A DNA stretch of 64,000 nucleotides, taken from NCBI RefSeq assembly GCF_026162425.1, contig NZ_JAOBQJ010000001.1:620001-684000 (forward strand), written 5' to 3'. The notes beneath the pieces were generated by a model. The model made no database searches. It saw nothing but the letters and a program-made list of their open reading frames with translations, and had not been told where the DNA came from. Positions 27,343 to 36,491 of the stretch are shown here, piece after piece. The position numbers and the translations under genes were made by a program. This DNA comes from Flexivirga meconopsidis (GTDB taxonomy: Bacteria; Actinomycetota; Actinomycetes; Actinomycetales; Dermatophilaceae). The stretch's first letter is position 1; the number at the start of each line of letters is the position of its first letter.

Positions 27343-28209
27343 ATGGCGTTGGCACCGCACGGCTCCTCCGTGCCCGCTGTCGAGGAGCCCCGGCCGCTGC
27401 GCGCGGTCGGTGATGTCGGCAGTGTGCGGCTCACCTGGCGTGAGGTGCCGGGCGCCAGCGGCTACCGGGTGCACGGCGTCGCCACCCCCGGATCCGGCAC
27501 CTGGAGGCCGGACGACCGCAATCTGCTGACCACGCACGCGCAGCCGCGCTTCGTGCACGACGGGCTCGGGCCACTCGCGGCGAACTGGTCGTATGCCGTC
27601 GTGCCGGTGCTGGACCACCCGACGGAGCCGCTCGGCACGGTGACGGCGTCCACGCGCACCTCGGTGACGGTCACCGGCGACCCGGTCGCAACCGTCGGCT
27701 CGTTTGACGGGAGCGGGCTCGAGCTTGCCCTGGCGCCAACGGGTTTCGTGCACTACCGATCGACCTTCCCGCGGGACGTCGACTTCCGTTACGGCTACGA
27801 CCGGGCCGACGTCACCTGGAGCTACCTGCAGCCGGGCCCGGACGACGCCTGGGCGGGGCGGCGGGGTCACCGGTTCCGGTTGCGGTTCGACCTGGACCAG
27901 GTGCCGGACGACGATCTCGACTTCGCGCTCTGGCTCGTCGACCGGCACGCGACCCGGGCCGGCTCGGCGACGGTCGTGGTCAACGGCGGTGCCGAGCACA
28001 CGATCTTCTTCGACGACCCGGTGACCGGTGATCGCATCGCCGCCGCCGAGGCGTCGGTCGCGGTGCCGGGACTCGGCGGCGGCCCGGCATACATCGAACG
28101 ACCGGTGGACCGGGCCACGCTGCAGGTCGGCGAGAACACCATCGACGTCGTCAAGGACCACGGGTCCTGGATCGCGTATGACGCGGTCGGGGTGTTCGCG
28201 CGGCGCTGA
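27343..28209 (+). CDS. Fibronectin III plus polysaccharide-lyase-like domain protein
   Basis: This 288-residue protein starts with a fibronectin type III-like segment (VRLTWREVPGASGYRVHG, residues about 30-105). A jelly-roll-like domain follows, with FRLRFDLDQVPDDDLDFALW and GSATVVVNGG, which resembles the C-terminal domain of family 4 rhamnogalacturonan lyases. The catalytic lyase domain is absent and no signal peptide is visible, so enzymatic activity is doubtful. GAGGAG precedes the ATG at 27343. A start at 27283 is in frame but lacks a ribosome site. Confidence 0.5.
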   Translation: MALAPHGSSVPAVEEPRPLRAVGDVGSVRLTWREVPGASGYRVHGVATPGSGTWRPDDRNLLTTHAQPRFVHDGLGPLAANWSYAVVPVLDHPTEPLGTVTASTRTSVTVTGDPVATVGSFDGSGLELALAPTGFVHYRSTFPRDVDFRYGYDRADVTWSYLQPGPDDAWAGRRGHRFRLRFDLDQVPDDDLDFALWLVDRHATRAGSATVVVNGGAEHTIFFDDPVTGDRIAAAEASVAVPGLGGGPAYIERPVDRATLQVGENTIDVVKDHGSWIAYDAVGVFARR

Positions 28210-28240
28210 GCTGTCGGGCGCCTCGCATAGGCTGGCGCCC

Positions 28241-28831
28241 GTGTTCATAGCGTTCGAGGGCGGCGACGGCGCGGGCAAGACGACCCAGATCCAATTGCTG
28301 CGGGACCGCCTGGTCGCGGCCGGCCGGGAGGTCGTGCTGACTCGTGAGCCTGGCGGCACTCCGCTCGGGCAGCAGATCCGCGAGGTGCTGCTGCACGGCG
28401 ACCACGTCGCGCCGCGTGCCGAGGCGCTGCTCTTCGCCGCCGACCGCGCTCACCACGTCGCGACCGTCGTCCGGCCTGCACTGGAGCGTGGCGCGACCGT
28501 GCTGCAGGACCGCTACATGGACTCCTCGATCGCCTACCAAGGGGCCGGCCGCGAGCTCGATCCGGCTGAGATCAAAGGACTTTCACTGTGGGCGACCGAG
28601 GAGTTGCTGCCGGACCTGACCGTGCTGCTCGATGTCACGCCGGAGCTCGGCCGCGCCCGCCGCGGCGAGGTGCACGACCGGCTCGAGCAGGAGGCCGACG
28701 ACTTCCACGCCCGCGTGCGCGAGCACTATCTGGCGCTCGCGGCGGACGATCCCGGTCGCTACCTGGTGGTCGACGCGGGCCTGCCCGCGCAGGAGATCGC
28801 CGCCCGCGTTGCCAAGGAGGTGCAGCTGTGA
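28241..28831 (+). CDS. tmk: Thymidylate kinase
   Basis: This 196-residue kinase makes dTDP from dTMP. It shows the P-loop FEGGDGAGKTTQ, the LTREPGGTPLGQ loop, the DRYMDSSIAYQG motif and the LID Arg region ELGRARRGEVHD. The GTG at 28241 gives the usual FxxFEG start. Its stop overlaps the GTG of holB, the pairing common in actinobacteria. Confidence 0.93.
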   Translation: MFIAFEGGDGAGKTTQIQLLRDRLVAAGREVVLTREPGGTPLGQQIREVLLHGDHVAPRAEALLFAADRAHHVATVVRPALERGATVLQDRYMDSSIAYQGAGRELDPAEIKGLSLWATEELLPDLTVLLDVTPELGRARRGEVHDRLEQEADDFHARVREHYLALAADDPGRYLVVDAGLPAQEIAARVAKEVQL

Positions 28832-29994
28832 CCACCCCGACCGCTCCCGGTGGTGTATGGCGGGACGTCGTCGGCCAGGAGGATGCCGTGGCGACCCTCA
28901 CCGCCGCCGTCGCCGACCCGGCCCGCATGACCCACGCCTGGCTACTCACCGGACCGCCCGGCTCCGGACGCTCAATGGCGGCAAGGTCTTTCGCGGCAGC
29001 CCTGGAGTGTCCGCGCGGTGGCTGCGGGGAATGCCACGAGTGCCACACGGTGCTCGACGGCAGCCACGCCGACGTGACCGTGATGGCGACCGAGGGGCTG
29101 TCGATCCAGGTCAAGGACGCCCGCGCTCTCGCCGAGTTGGCGCAAAGCCGGCCCGCGGTCGGCCCGTGGCGAGTGATCATCATCGAGGACGCCGACCGGC
29201 TCACCGAGCGGGCGGCCGACGCATTGCTGAAGGCGCTGGAGGAGCCGGTGCCGCGCACGGTCTGGCTGCTCTGCGCGCCGTCCCTGGAGGACGTGATCGT
29301 CACCATCCGGTCGCGCTCGCGGCACGTGCGGCTGCGCACGCCGTCGGTCGAGGCGGTCGCGGCGCTGCTCGTCCGGCGCGACGGCATCGAGGAGCGGCTT
29401 GCGTCATACGCGGCGAGGGCGGCGCAGTCTCACGTCGGTCTGGCTCGGCGGCTCGCGACCGACGACGCGGCCCGCCAGCGTCGCCGCAGCACGGTGCTGC
29501 TGGCCGGACGCATCCACACGCTGGGCGACGCGATGTCGGCGGCTGCCGAGCTCGCCTCGCTCGCCGGCGAGGAGTCGAGCGCGTCCGGCGCGGAGCGGGA
29601 CGCCGCCGAGAAGGCCAAGCTGATGGAGCAGTTGGGTGCCGACCCGACCGCACGCACCCAGCCGCCGCACGTGCGCTCCCAGCTGTCGGCGCTGGAGAAG
29701 GAGCAGAAGACGCGCGCCACCCGCTTCGGTCGCGACGTGATCGACCGATCGCTGGTCGATCTGCTGTCGTTCTACCGGGACGCGCTGGTGGTGCGCGCGG
29801 GCAACGCGGTGCCACTGATCAACGCCGACCTGGCAGCCGAGGTCGAGCAGCTGGCCCGTGCCCGGACCAGTGAGCAGTTGCTGACCTCGATGGACACCAT
29901 CGGCACGGCCCGCGAACGCATCGAGGCAAACGTGCCACCGTTGCTCGCGCTGGAGGCAATGGCGATCGGGCTGCGGGCTCCGGCCGGGCGGTGA
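28828..29994 (+). CDS. holB: DNA polymerase III delta prime subunit
   Basis: This 388-residue clamp-loader subunit has a degenerate Walker A (LLTGPPGSGRSM), the four-Cys zinc finger CPRGGCGECHEC, and the SRC-like motif as RSRSRH after sensor 1. It starts with the GTG overlapping the tmk stop. With the tau/gamma and delta subunits it loads the sliding clamp. Confidence 0.92.
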   Translation: MTTPTAPGGVWRDVVGQEDAVATLTAAVADPARMTHAWLLTGPPGSGRSMAARSFAAALECPRGGCGECHECHTVLDGSHADVTVMATEGLSIQVKDARALAELAQSRPAVGPWRVIIIEDADRLTERAADALLKALEEPVPRTVWLLCAPSLEDVIVTIRSRSRHVRLRTPSVEAVAALLVRRDGIEERLASYAARAAQSHVGLARRLATDDAARQRRRSTVLLAGRIHTLGDAMSAAAELASLAGEESSASGAERDAAEKAKLMEQLGADPTARTQPPHVRSQLSALEKEQKTRATRFGRDVIDRSLVDLLSFYRDALVVRAGNAVPLINADLAAEVEQLARARTSEQLLTSMDTIGTARERIEANVPPLLALEAMAIGLRAPAGR

Positions 29995-30005
29995 CCGGCG
30001 GCGGT

Positions 30006-30857
30006 TCAGCCGCCGATACGGGTCAGTTTGTAGTGCAGACGGACGGCCGGGACCGACCGGAAACGCAGGTCGTGGTCGGTGCGGAGAGTGCCTTCGTCAT
30101 CGACATACACCCGGAAGGTCTCGTGGATCGGCGCCCGGGCCGCGTGGTTTCGCCCGCCGATGCGCACGACCACATAAGCACCGTCAGTCCCGAATCGCCC
30201 TACCGGAGAAGTCAATCGGAGCGCTCCGCCGGCCTCGACCGTGGGTCGGAGGAAGACCTGCACGTTTCCCTCTTCGAGCGGGAACGCCACGTGCACGCTC
30301 GGCCGGCTGGCGCCCGGCAGTCCGCGCACCGAGTAGCAACCGCTGTAGACGTAGTCGCCGCTCGAACGCAGCGTTCGTAACCAGCCCGCCGCGACCTGCC
30401 TGCCGGTTGCGTCCACGATCGGGGCGACCGTGCTGTCCATGCCGTGCGCAACATCCAGTGGGCGGGTCGGTATGGCGAGTTGCTGCACCCGGCGGCCGAA
30501 GAGCGCGGCAACCGCAGCGCCACCGGGTTGCAGCAGCGGATTCCACTGCGTCCAGACCTCCATCCGCCAGGCGGAGGTGTGCTCGTAGAACCCACGTACG
30601 TCCGGGTGCAGCGCCGCAGCCGAAAACCCTGCGCCGTCCAGCGCGCTCAGATCGGCGAGCAGGCCTGCATCCGGCCGGCGCTCGACCCTGCCGCCCAGTG
30701 CGGTCGCCGCGGTCGCGAGCCAGTCGTCGCCGACCCGGGAGCTCCGGCTGGTCGGCGACGCGAGCCAGGCGTGTTCGGCGGTCAGGTCCACCGGGCGGCC
30801 GGCCGCTCGCCAGAACAGCCGGGTGCTGCGGTCGAGAATCCTTCCCGGTGACGGCAT
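30006..30857 (-). CDS. Conserved hypothetical protein
   Basis: This 283-residue protein has no motif I recognise. It is rich in beta-strand-like stretches in the C-terminal half, has no signal peptide or membrane segment, and includes paired Trp residues in RMEVWTQWNPLL. The ATG at 30857 is the first good start; the frame to 31100 overlaps the divergent peptidase gene. It converges on holB with 11 bases between stops. The function cannot be inferred from context. Confidence 0.6.
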   Translation of the reverse strand: MPSPGRILDRSTRLFWRAAGRPVDLTAEHAWLASPTSRSSRVGDDWLATAATALGGRVERRPDAGLLADLSALDGAGFSAAALHPDVRGFYEHTSAWRMEVWTQWNPLLQPGGAAVAALFGRRVQQLAIPTRPLDVAHGMDSTVAPIVDATGRQVAAGWLRTLRSSGDYVYSGCYSVRGLPGASRPSVHVAFPLEEGNVQVFLRPTVEAGGALRLTSPVGRFGTDGAYVVVRIGGRNHAARAPIHETFRVYVDDEGTLRTDHDLRFRSVPAVRLHYKLTRIGG

Positions 30858-30928
30858 GACGCACAGTTTGTCAGCCGCCCCTCGTGGCTGTGGCCGATGA
30901 CCCGAATCCATGACGTAGCGTGCACTCC

Positions 30929-32503
30929 ATGCGACGACTGGCCACGACCGGCGCGGCGGGTGCCGCCGCAATCGCGCTCGCGCTGGCGGGGTGCAGCAGT
31001 GGATCGAGCGGCGGCACGGCCGGTTCGAGCAGCAAGTCCTCCGCCGGGTCGTCGTCTGCCGCGACCGGCCCCTCCGCGACCGACTCGCCGGCTGCAACAC
31101 CGGCGTCGCTCGCGAAGTTCTACGACCAGAAGCTCGACTGGAAGGACTGCGGGTCGGTCGAGTGTGCGAAATTGACTGTCCCGGTTGATTATTCCAAGCC
31201 TGACGGTGCGACCGTGCAGTTGGCGGTCGACAAGGTGAAGGCGACGGGCGACCGCAAGGGCGCGCTGGTGGTCAACCCGGGCGGGCCGGGAGCTTCCGGT
31301 TACGACTACGCGGCCTACGCCGCCGATGGGTATGTCGTCAACAAGAAGGTGCTCTCGTCATACGACGTGGTGGGCTTCGATCCGCGCGGAGTGCAGCGGT
31401 CGGCGCCGATCACCTGCGTCGACGACAAGGCACTGGACGGTTTCATCGGCTCCGATCCGACCCCGGACGATGCCGCCGAGCAACAGCAGGCGGCGACGTC
31501 CAATCGTGACTTCGGCAAGGCCTGCCAGGCCAAAGGCGGCCCGCTGGTCGGCCACGTGTCGACGGTCGAGGTGGCCAAGGACGTCGACGTGCTGCGGGCG
31601 GCGCTCGGCGAGGACAAACTCAACTACCTCGGCAAGTCCTACGGCACGTTCATCGGGTCGACGTATGCCGGGCTCTTCCCCAAGCGGGTCGGTCGATTTG
31701 TGCTGGACGGCGTGGTGCCGCCGGACATCACCAGCACCGAGATGAACCTCGGCCAGGCCAAGGGTTTCGAGCAGGCGACCCAGTCCTACGTGCGTGATTG
31801 TGTGGCCCGGGGCGGGTGCCCGCTGGGTGACAGCCTGGACGCGGGTATGACGCGAATCCGTAAGTTCCTGAAGGATATTGACGCCAAGCCGATCCCGGTG
31901 AGCGGCAATGACGACGTCACCCAGCTCACCGAGGGGTGGGCGACCATCGGCATCGCGCAGGCGATGTACGACAAGGGCTCCTGGCCGGGGCTGACCGAGG
32001 CGCTGCAGCAGGCGTTCGGGGGCAAGGGCGACAAGCTGATGTCATTGGCCAACAGCTACGCCGAGCGCAGCCCGAACGGCAGTTACTCCGGCAACATCAT
32101 GCAGGCGATCAACGCGGTCAACTGCCTCGACCGGTCGGCGCCGTCCGACCTCGCGAGCTATCGGCAGGACGCGGCCACGTTCGCCAAGCAGGCGCCGACC
32201 TGGGGGCCGATGCTCGCGTGGGGTTCGTTGGTGTGCGGCCAGTGGCCGATCAAGGCGACCGGCAAACCCGAGCGCATCACCGCTGCGGGTTCGGACCCGA
32301 TCCTGGTCGTCGGCACCACGCGGGACCCGGCCACGCCATACGAATGGTCGAAGCGACTGGCCGACCAGCTGCAGAATGGCCACCTGCTGACGTATGACGG
32401 GGACGGCCACACCGCCTACCTGATGGGTTCATCGTGCGTCGACGACGCGGTCGACAGGTATCTGCTCGACGGCACCGTGCCGCCTGCGAACAAGGCCTGC
32501 TGA
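30929..32503 (+). CDS. Secreted tripeptidyl aminopeptidase-like lipoprotein
   Basis: This 524-residue alpha/beta hydrolase has a lipobox (LALAGC, Cys at residue 23), then a Ser/Gly linker. The catalytic domain shows NPGGPGASG (oxyanion), the nucleophile elbow GKSYGT, an Asp in TTRDPATPY, the His in GDGHTAY and a C-terminal TAP-like domain. This is the SlpD/SlpE/Tap family that trims N-terminal tripeptides from exported proteins. The ATG at 30929 is preferred over an in-frame GTG nine bases upstream. Confidence 0.85.
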   Translation: MRRLATTGAAGAAAIALALAGCSSGSSGGTAGSSSKSSAGSSSAATGPSATDSPAATPASLAKFYDQKLDWKDCGSVECAKLTVPVDYSKPDGATVQLAVDKVKATGDRKGALVVNPGGPGASGYDYAAYAADGYVVNKKVLSSYDVVGFDPRGVQRSAPITCVDDKALDGFIGSDPTPDDAAEQQQAATSNRDFGKACQAKGGPLVGHVSTVEVAKDVDVLRAALGEDKLNYLGKSYGTFIGSTYAGLFPKRVGRFVLDGVVPPDITSTEMNLGQAKGFEQATQSYVRDCVARGGCPLGDSLDAGMTRIRKFLKDIDAKPIPVSGNDDVTQLTEGWATIGIAQAMYDKGSWPGLTEALQQAFGGKGDKLMSLANSYAERSPNGSYSGNIMQAINAVNCLDRSAPSDLASYRQDAATFAKQAPTWGPMLAWGSLVCGQWPIKATGKPERITAAGSDPILVVGTTRDPATPYEWSKRLADQLQNGHLLTYDGDGHTAYLMGSSCVDDAVDRYLLDGTVPPANKAC

Positions 32504-32542
32504 GCCGCACGCGGTTGTCCCACGACGGTAGCGTCACCTGAC

Positions 32543-33301
32543 ATGGCGAATGTTGCGAATGCGGCCCTGCTGACGGCGTTCCCCGTCGGGGCCGCCGCGC
32601 TCGGCGCAGTGATTGCGGCCGTTCGGCGACCGAGCGGCGTGGTCATGAGCGCGGTCCAGCACTTCGCAGCCGGCGTGGTCCTCGCCGCCGTGGTGGGCGA
32701 GATCCTTCCGGACCTGGACGCCGAAGCGCAGTGGTCGTGGGCGGTTGCCGGCTTCACGCTCGGAGTGGCAGTGGTGCTCGCGCTCGCCGCCTGGGGACGC
32801 CGGCTGGATGCCCGAGGCAAGGACACTGAAGGCTTCGATACCCCGGCCAGGGCGGCGCAGTCGGCGTTGCCCATCGGGCTCATGGTCACGGTCGCCATCG
32901 ACCTGCTCATCGACGGAGCTCTCGTGGGTCTTGCCGCGACCCTGAGCTCGACCCAGGCGATGATCCTCGTCGGCGCACTCACCCTCGAAGTGCTCTTCCT
33001 CGCCCTCTCCGTGCAGGGCGAACTCGTCCAGGCCGGGATGACCCGCTGGCGTGCCGCGGGGGCGAGTGGCGGCCTCGGCCTGCTCACCGCGGTGGGTGCC
33101 CTGACGGCTGCGATCGCCCTTGGCGACGCCGGGCCGAAGCCCATCGCAGCGACCCTCGGCTTCGGAGCTGCCGCGCTGGTCTACCTGGCCGTCGAGGAGT
33201 TGCTGGTCGAAGCCCACGAGGAGTCCGAGACGACGGTCCTGACGGCAACGTTCTTCCTGGGCCTGATCACCGTCTACGGCCTCACCATCGTCGGGGGCTG
33301 A
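32543..33301 (+). CDS. ZIP-family metal transporter
   Basis: This 252-residue membrane protein has seven to eight hydrophobic segments and ZIP-type motifs: QHFAAGVVLAAVVGEILPD in helix 2, AIDLLIDGALVG in helix 4 and VEELLVEAHEE near helix 7. These Asp, Glu and His residues would bind a divalent metal such as zinc or manganese. A His/Asp-poor cytosolic loop follows helix 3. It is a single gene. Confidence 0.75.
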   Translation: MANVANAALLTAFPVGAAALGAVIAAVRRPSGVVMSAVQHFAAGVVLAAVVGEILPDLDAEAQWSWAVAGFTLGVAVVLALAAWGRRLDARGKDTEGFDTPARAAQSALPIGLMVTVAIDLLIDGALVGLAATLSSTQAMILVGALTLEVLFLALSVQGELVQAGMTRWRAAGASGGLGLLTAVGALTAAIALGDAGPKPIAATLGFGAAALVYLAVEELLVEAHEESETTVLTATFFLGLITVYGLTIVGG

Positions 33302-33364
33302 GCGCTGCGCCCTCGTGGTGAGCCGTCCCCGCAGACCGATTCGGCGGGAGCGCTCCTTGCTGCG

Positions 33365-33370
33365 TATACT
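33365..33370 (+). promoter_or_regulatory. -10 box of the tRNA-Thr promoter
   Basis: TATACT lies 31 bases before the mature 5' end of the tRNA, a near-consensus -10. The -35 region is not recognisable. Confidence 0.5.
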
Positions 33371-33401
33371 CGTCGCGGCCTGCGGCAGCGCCCCAGGCCA
33401 G

Positions 33402-33475
33402 GCCGCCTTAGCTCAGTCGGCTAGAGCGATTCACTCGTAATGAATAGGTCGTCGGTTCGATTCCGACAGGCGGCT
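33402..33475 (+). tRNA. tRNA-Thr (anticodon CGU)
   Basis: All four arms fold. The acceptor GCCGCCT pairs with AGGCGGC (33468-33474). The D-arm has GCTC/GAGC, and the anticodon stem ATTCA/TGAAT holds the loop CTCGTAA (anticodon 33436-33438). The T-arm GTCGG/CCGAC holds TTCGATT. The discriminator is T and CCA is not encoded. It reads ACG codons. Confidence 0.96.
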
Positions 33476-33481
33476 CAGATC

Positions 33482-33507
33482 ATGCCCTCGACGTATGTCG
33501 GGGGCAT
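33482..33507 (+). terminator. tRNA-Thr terminator
   Basis: An 11-bp stem (ATGCCCTCGAC with GTCGGGGGCAT, one T-G wobble) with a GTAT loop, followed by TT, lies six bases after the tRNA. Confidence 0.8.
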
Positions 33508-33544
33508 TTCTGCTGGTCAGGTGCGATTTCGGTCAGGACTTCAG

Positions 33545-33985
33545 TCAGGTCGGTCCATCGGGCTCGCGCAGCAGGAGAGGTCGAATACCTGATGGGCTCA
33601 TCGCCAGCGCCCATGGCCCAGCCCCGCGCTTGGTGATCTCTCGCAGCAGTCGTGCCTCGTGCCGCAGAAACAACTCGACATGCTGCGGGGGACTCATGTC
33701 CTGCTTCGCCCCTAGCCAAACCGAGCGAATGCCGTGCTCCCAATAGGCGCGCAATTCAACCGGCCGCGTGCGGATGCGACGGTCCCGCGACAGCACCACG
33801 AAGCCTCGTGAGCCGACCACCGGCATCCAGTCCAGGTCGGCAGTCCCGCGGGGGATCTCGGGCACAGCCTCGTGACCAGGGTGAAGCACGTCCTGGCGGC
33901 CAGCCCGGCATAAGAGTTTGCCCATCCCGAGCAGGTTCTCGTCGGCGAAGTACACGACCGACGACGCGGCCGAGACCCTTGCCAT
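33545..33985 (-). CDS. VapC45-like PIN-domain toxin
   Basis: This 146-residue protein has FADENL near the N-terminus and a VVLSRDRRI strand-loop, supplying the acidic residues of a PIN-like nuclease. Size and partner match M. tuberculosis VapC45 (Rv2019, 138 residues) as I recall it. PIN toxins cleave RNA at Mg-bound acidic sites. It starts two bases after the antitoxin stop (TGAGCATG). The pair lies between tRNA-Thr and a VOC gene. Confidence 0.75.
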   Translation of the reverse strand: MARVSAASSVVYFADENLLGMGKLLCRAGRQDVLHPGHEAVPEIPRGTADLDWMPVVGSRGFVVLSRDRRIRTRPVELRAYWEHGIRSVWLGAKQDMSPPQHVELFLRHEARLLREITKRGAGPWALAMSPSGIRPLLLREPDGPT

Positions 33986-33987
33986 GC

Positions 33988-34674
33988 TCAGGCAGCGCGC
34001 AGGCTACCGGCGGAGATGAGCTCGAACCTGATGGCCTGGTCGATCTGCTCGGGAGACAAGTCGTACAGCTCAGCCAGATCCTCCCGGCTGGTCCCGGCCC
34101 GGTAGTCCTCGGCCAAGGATTCCGTGCGCACGCTACGTACCGCGGGCTGACCGAACGATCGCAGCGGGTCCATCAGCACATCAGGAGTGCGCAGTTGCGG
34201 CGACAGGGACTGCGCGACATTGTCCTCGTAGTGCACGATCGAGCTGAACCGCTGCGCGGCAAGGCTGAGCGTCAATTGGCCGCTCCGCACAACGACCAAT
34301 TGCAAGCCCCGGTCCAGGCCCACCTCCTGCTGCACTACCTGGACCAGCTCGCGGCCCTCGACGTCCAAGAACGGGCGGGCGCGGGCCAGCGGGTAGCGCC
34401 CGAACTGCTGGCGTAGTTTTTCGATCGCCGGCCGCATTCGTACCATCGGGATCCGACGATCGCGGAACTCCGCGAGCATGCGCGCCTCGACCATCTCGCC
34501 CCAGGTGACGGCATCGGAGCCGGTGGGTTCCTCGCGAAGCACCGGTTCGTAGAAACGGCCCTTTCGCTCATATCCCTCGAGCCACCGGAGAGCGGTGCCA
34601 GCGTGCAGCCCTGCGAGCCGGTCTACATCGCCGTACGAGTAGATCGCGCGGTCTAGGAGAGAGTGCGGCGGCAT
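33988..34674 (-). CDS. VapB45-like DUF433 antitoxin
   Basis: This 228-residue protein resembles VapB45 (Rv2018, about 239 residues). It has an N-terminal MerR/DUF433-type DNA-binding region (YSYGDVDRLAGLHAGTALRWLEGYERKG) and a C-terminal DUF433 segment (SREDLAELYDLSPEQIDQAIRFE). Unusually for antitoxins it is larger than the toxin, as in VapBC45. The ATG at 34674 is chosen on homology to the SLLDRAIYS-type start; the frame extends to 34710. It should neutralise the toxin and repress the operon. Confidence 0.75.
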   Translation of the reverse strand: MPPHSLLDRAIYSYGDVDRLAGLHAGTALRWLEGYERKGRFYEPVLREEPTGSDAVTWGEMVEARMLAEFRDRRIPMVRMRPAIEKLRQQFGRYPLARARPFLDVEGRELVQVVQQEVGLDRGLQLVVVRSGQLTLSLAAQRFSSIVHYEDNVAQSLSPQLRTPDVLMDPLRSFGQPAVRSVRTESLAEDYRAGTSREDLAELYDLSPEQIDQAIRFELISAGSLRAA

Positions 34675-34784
34675 GCCGACATCATGGCACCAGCGAGCAA
34701 CAGCCATCACAAGGTTTGCCTCGTAATCGTGGGCCGATGATGATGAGGACAGCTCCTGACCGCTGCCAGGCGGACGATCGAGGC

Positions 34785-35618
34785 ATGACTACGACAGAGC
34801 ACACCTACCCAGCAGGCGTTCCCGCGTGGATCGACACCGAGCAGCCGGACGTCGACGCCGCCCTCGACTTCTACGGTGGGCTGTTCGGCTGGACGTTCGA
34901 GGAGCGTCCCACCGGCGGTGACGACCGCTATTTGATCGCCCGGCTCGACGGCGCGGATGTCGCCGGCGTCGGGAGCGCACTCACCGACGGAGCACCGCGC
35001 TGGCACGTCTACGTGGCGACCGATGACGCCGCTGCGTCACTCGACAACGCGGTCGCTGCTGGCGCCACCGTCGGGCATCGGCCGGTACAGATCGGTCCCG
35101 CCGGCACCTGGGCCGAGTTCGTCGATCCGCAAGGCGCCGCGCTGCGGCTGTGGCAGGCCGGTCGCCGCCTCGGTGCCCAGGCGGTCAACGTCCCGGGAGC
35201 CTGGAACTTCAACGACCTGCGCACCGACGACCAGAAGTCCGCAATCGATTGGTATTCCTCGCTGTTCGGCTGGGAGGGCATGCCCGGCGATGACCCGGCC
35301 ACCATGCTCCGCCGACCCGGGTATGGCGAGCACCTCGCGGCGACCACCTATCCGGACATCTACGAGGTGCAGAAGCACGCGCCCGAGGGTTTCGCCGACG
35401 CGATCGGCTGGGTCGGACCGCGCAAGGGCGCGGAACCGACACGCTGGGCGACGACCTTCGCGGTCGCCGACCGCGACGCCACTGCGGCACGTGCCGCGGA
35501 GTTGGGCGCGACGGTGCTGGACAGTCACGACACCGAATGGACGAAGGTGGCCGACCTGCGCGACCCCCACGGTGCCCTGCTGACGGTCAGTCAGTTCAGC
35601 CCGACGAGCGAGTGGTGA
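34785..35618 (+). CDS. Two-domain VOC (glyoxalase-fold) protein
   Basis: This 277-residue protein repeats the VOC fold. Domain 1 begins PAWIDTEQPDVDAALDFYGGLFGW and domain 2 begins WNFNDLRTDDQKSAIDWYSSLFGW. Each ends in a DPxGA segment (VDPQGAALRL, RDPHGALLTV). It matches the 27-kDa-antigen-like Cfp30B group. Metal ligands and substrate are unclear. The ATG at 34785 is the first in frame with homology. Confidence 0.85.
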   Translation: MTTTEHTYPAGVPAWIDTEQPDVDAALDFYGGLFGWTFEERPTGGDDRYLIARLDGADVAGVGSALTDGAPRWHVYVATDDAAASLDNAVAAGATVGHRPVQIGPAGTWAEFVDPQGAALRLWQAGRRLGAQAVNVPGAWNFNDLRTDDQKSAIDWYSSLFGWEGMPGDDPATMLRRPGYGEHLAATTYPDIYEVQKHAPEGFADAIGWVGPRKGAEPTRWATTFAVADRDATAARAAELGATVLDSHDTEWTKVADLRDPHGALLTVSQFSPTSEW

Positions 35619-35619
35619 C

Positions 35620-35646
35620 GCGGGCTTCGCCGGGCCGAGAAGCCGC
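35620..35646. terminator. Possible terminator between VOC and RiPP operon
   Basis: GCGGGCTTC (35620-35628) can pair with GAAGCCGC (35639-35646) with one bulge in the 30 bases between two converging genes. There is no U tract. Confidence 0.4.
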
Positions 35647-35648
35647 AC

Positions 35649-36491
35649 TCAGACCGACCGCAGGACGCCCTCGTAGCCGAAACGGTGCGTCATGATCCAG
35701 ATGCTGGCACCGCAAATCAGGACGGTCAGGCCGGCCGTCAGCCCGAGCACGACAGTGGTGCCCCAGCCCAGCCCGGAGACCGACACCACTGCGATCAGCA
35801 TGATGAGCCCGGGAAGGGTTGCGATCGTGCCGACGAGGTTTCCCGTGCCGCTGACCATTCCCTGCTGGGCCGGCTGAGTGAGGGTCGGGGAGGAGAAGCC
35901 GAGCGCTATCGAGAGGAAGCCTCCGGAGGCGGCGACCAACAACGGCATCGCGACCAGCAACGTCGCATAACCCGGTGACAACTGGGTGTGCGCATCGGCA
36001 AGCGAGTCGAGCACGAGGAGCAGAACCGTCACCGTCACTGTGGCCGCAACCCACAGCAAAGCTGTCCCGCAAGCCACCAGCACGATGACCGCGGTTGCCA
36101 ACTGGCGAGGCCGAAACCCTTGTGCCAGAAGCATTTCGAACGTCCCGGTTGCCGACTCCGAACCCACGACCGACTGCACCATCCGTCCTGTGCCGATGGT
36201 GACCGCCAGCACCAGCAGCGCGGGCGCCATCATCAGCGCCAGCTGCATCGGCAACCCGTCCGCCGTCGTCCCGTATGGCCCGCCCGACGGGAATGACGGC
36301 ACGTTCTCGCGGGGCGCGTTGAAGGTCACCACGCCGATGACGACGGCCATCGCGATCATCCCGATCGGATAGGCGAAGATCGACGCGAAACCTTCGGTGC
36401 GGGCACGCCACAGCATCGCGCCGGCCAACTGTTGCCAGCCCGGTTCGCCCGATGCAGTGGCGCCTGGGTCCGATTCAGTCGAGGTGTGCAC
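35649..36491 (-). CDS. ABC transporter permease, last gene of the RiPP operon
   Basis: This 280-residue protein has six hydrophobic segments (around residues 40-60, 85-105, 135-160, 165-185, 215-235 and 240-262) and an ABC-2/heme-exporter-B-like pattern including GTFEMLLAQGFRPRQL. Its first 17 bases overlap the end of the ATPase gene, so the two are one export or immunity unit. It likely moves the mature product or protects the membrane from it; this is inference from context. Confidence 0.8.
   Translation of the reverse strand: MHTSTESDPGATASGEPGWQQLAGAMLWRARTEGFASIFAYPIGMIAMAVVIGVVTFNAPRENVPSFPSGGPYGTTADGLPMQLALMMAPALLVLAVTIGTGRMVQSVVGSESATGTFEMLLAQGFRPRQLATAVIVLVACGTALLWVAATVTVTVLLLVLDSLADAHTQLSPGYATLLVAMPLLVAASGGFLSIALGFSSPTLTQPAQQGMVSGTGNLVGTIATLPGLIMLIAVVSVSGLGWGTTVVLGLTAGLTVLICGASIWIMTHRFGYEGVLRSV

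Noticed and set aside
33476-34784. Attachment-site duplication or integrase at tRNA-Thr
   Set aside because: I saw no second copy of the tRNA 3' end and no recombinase gene around the VapBC45-like pair.
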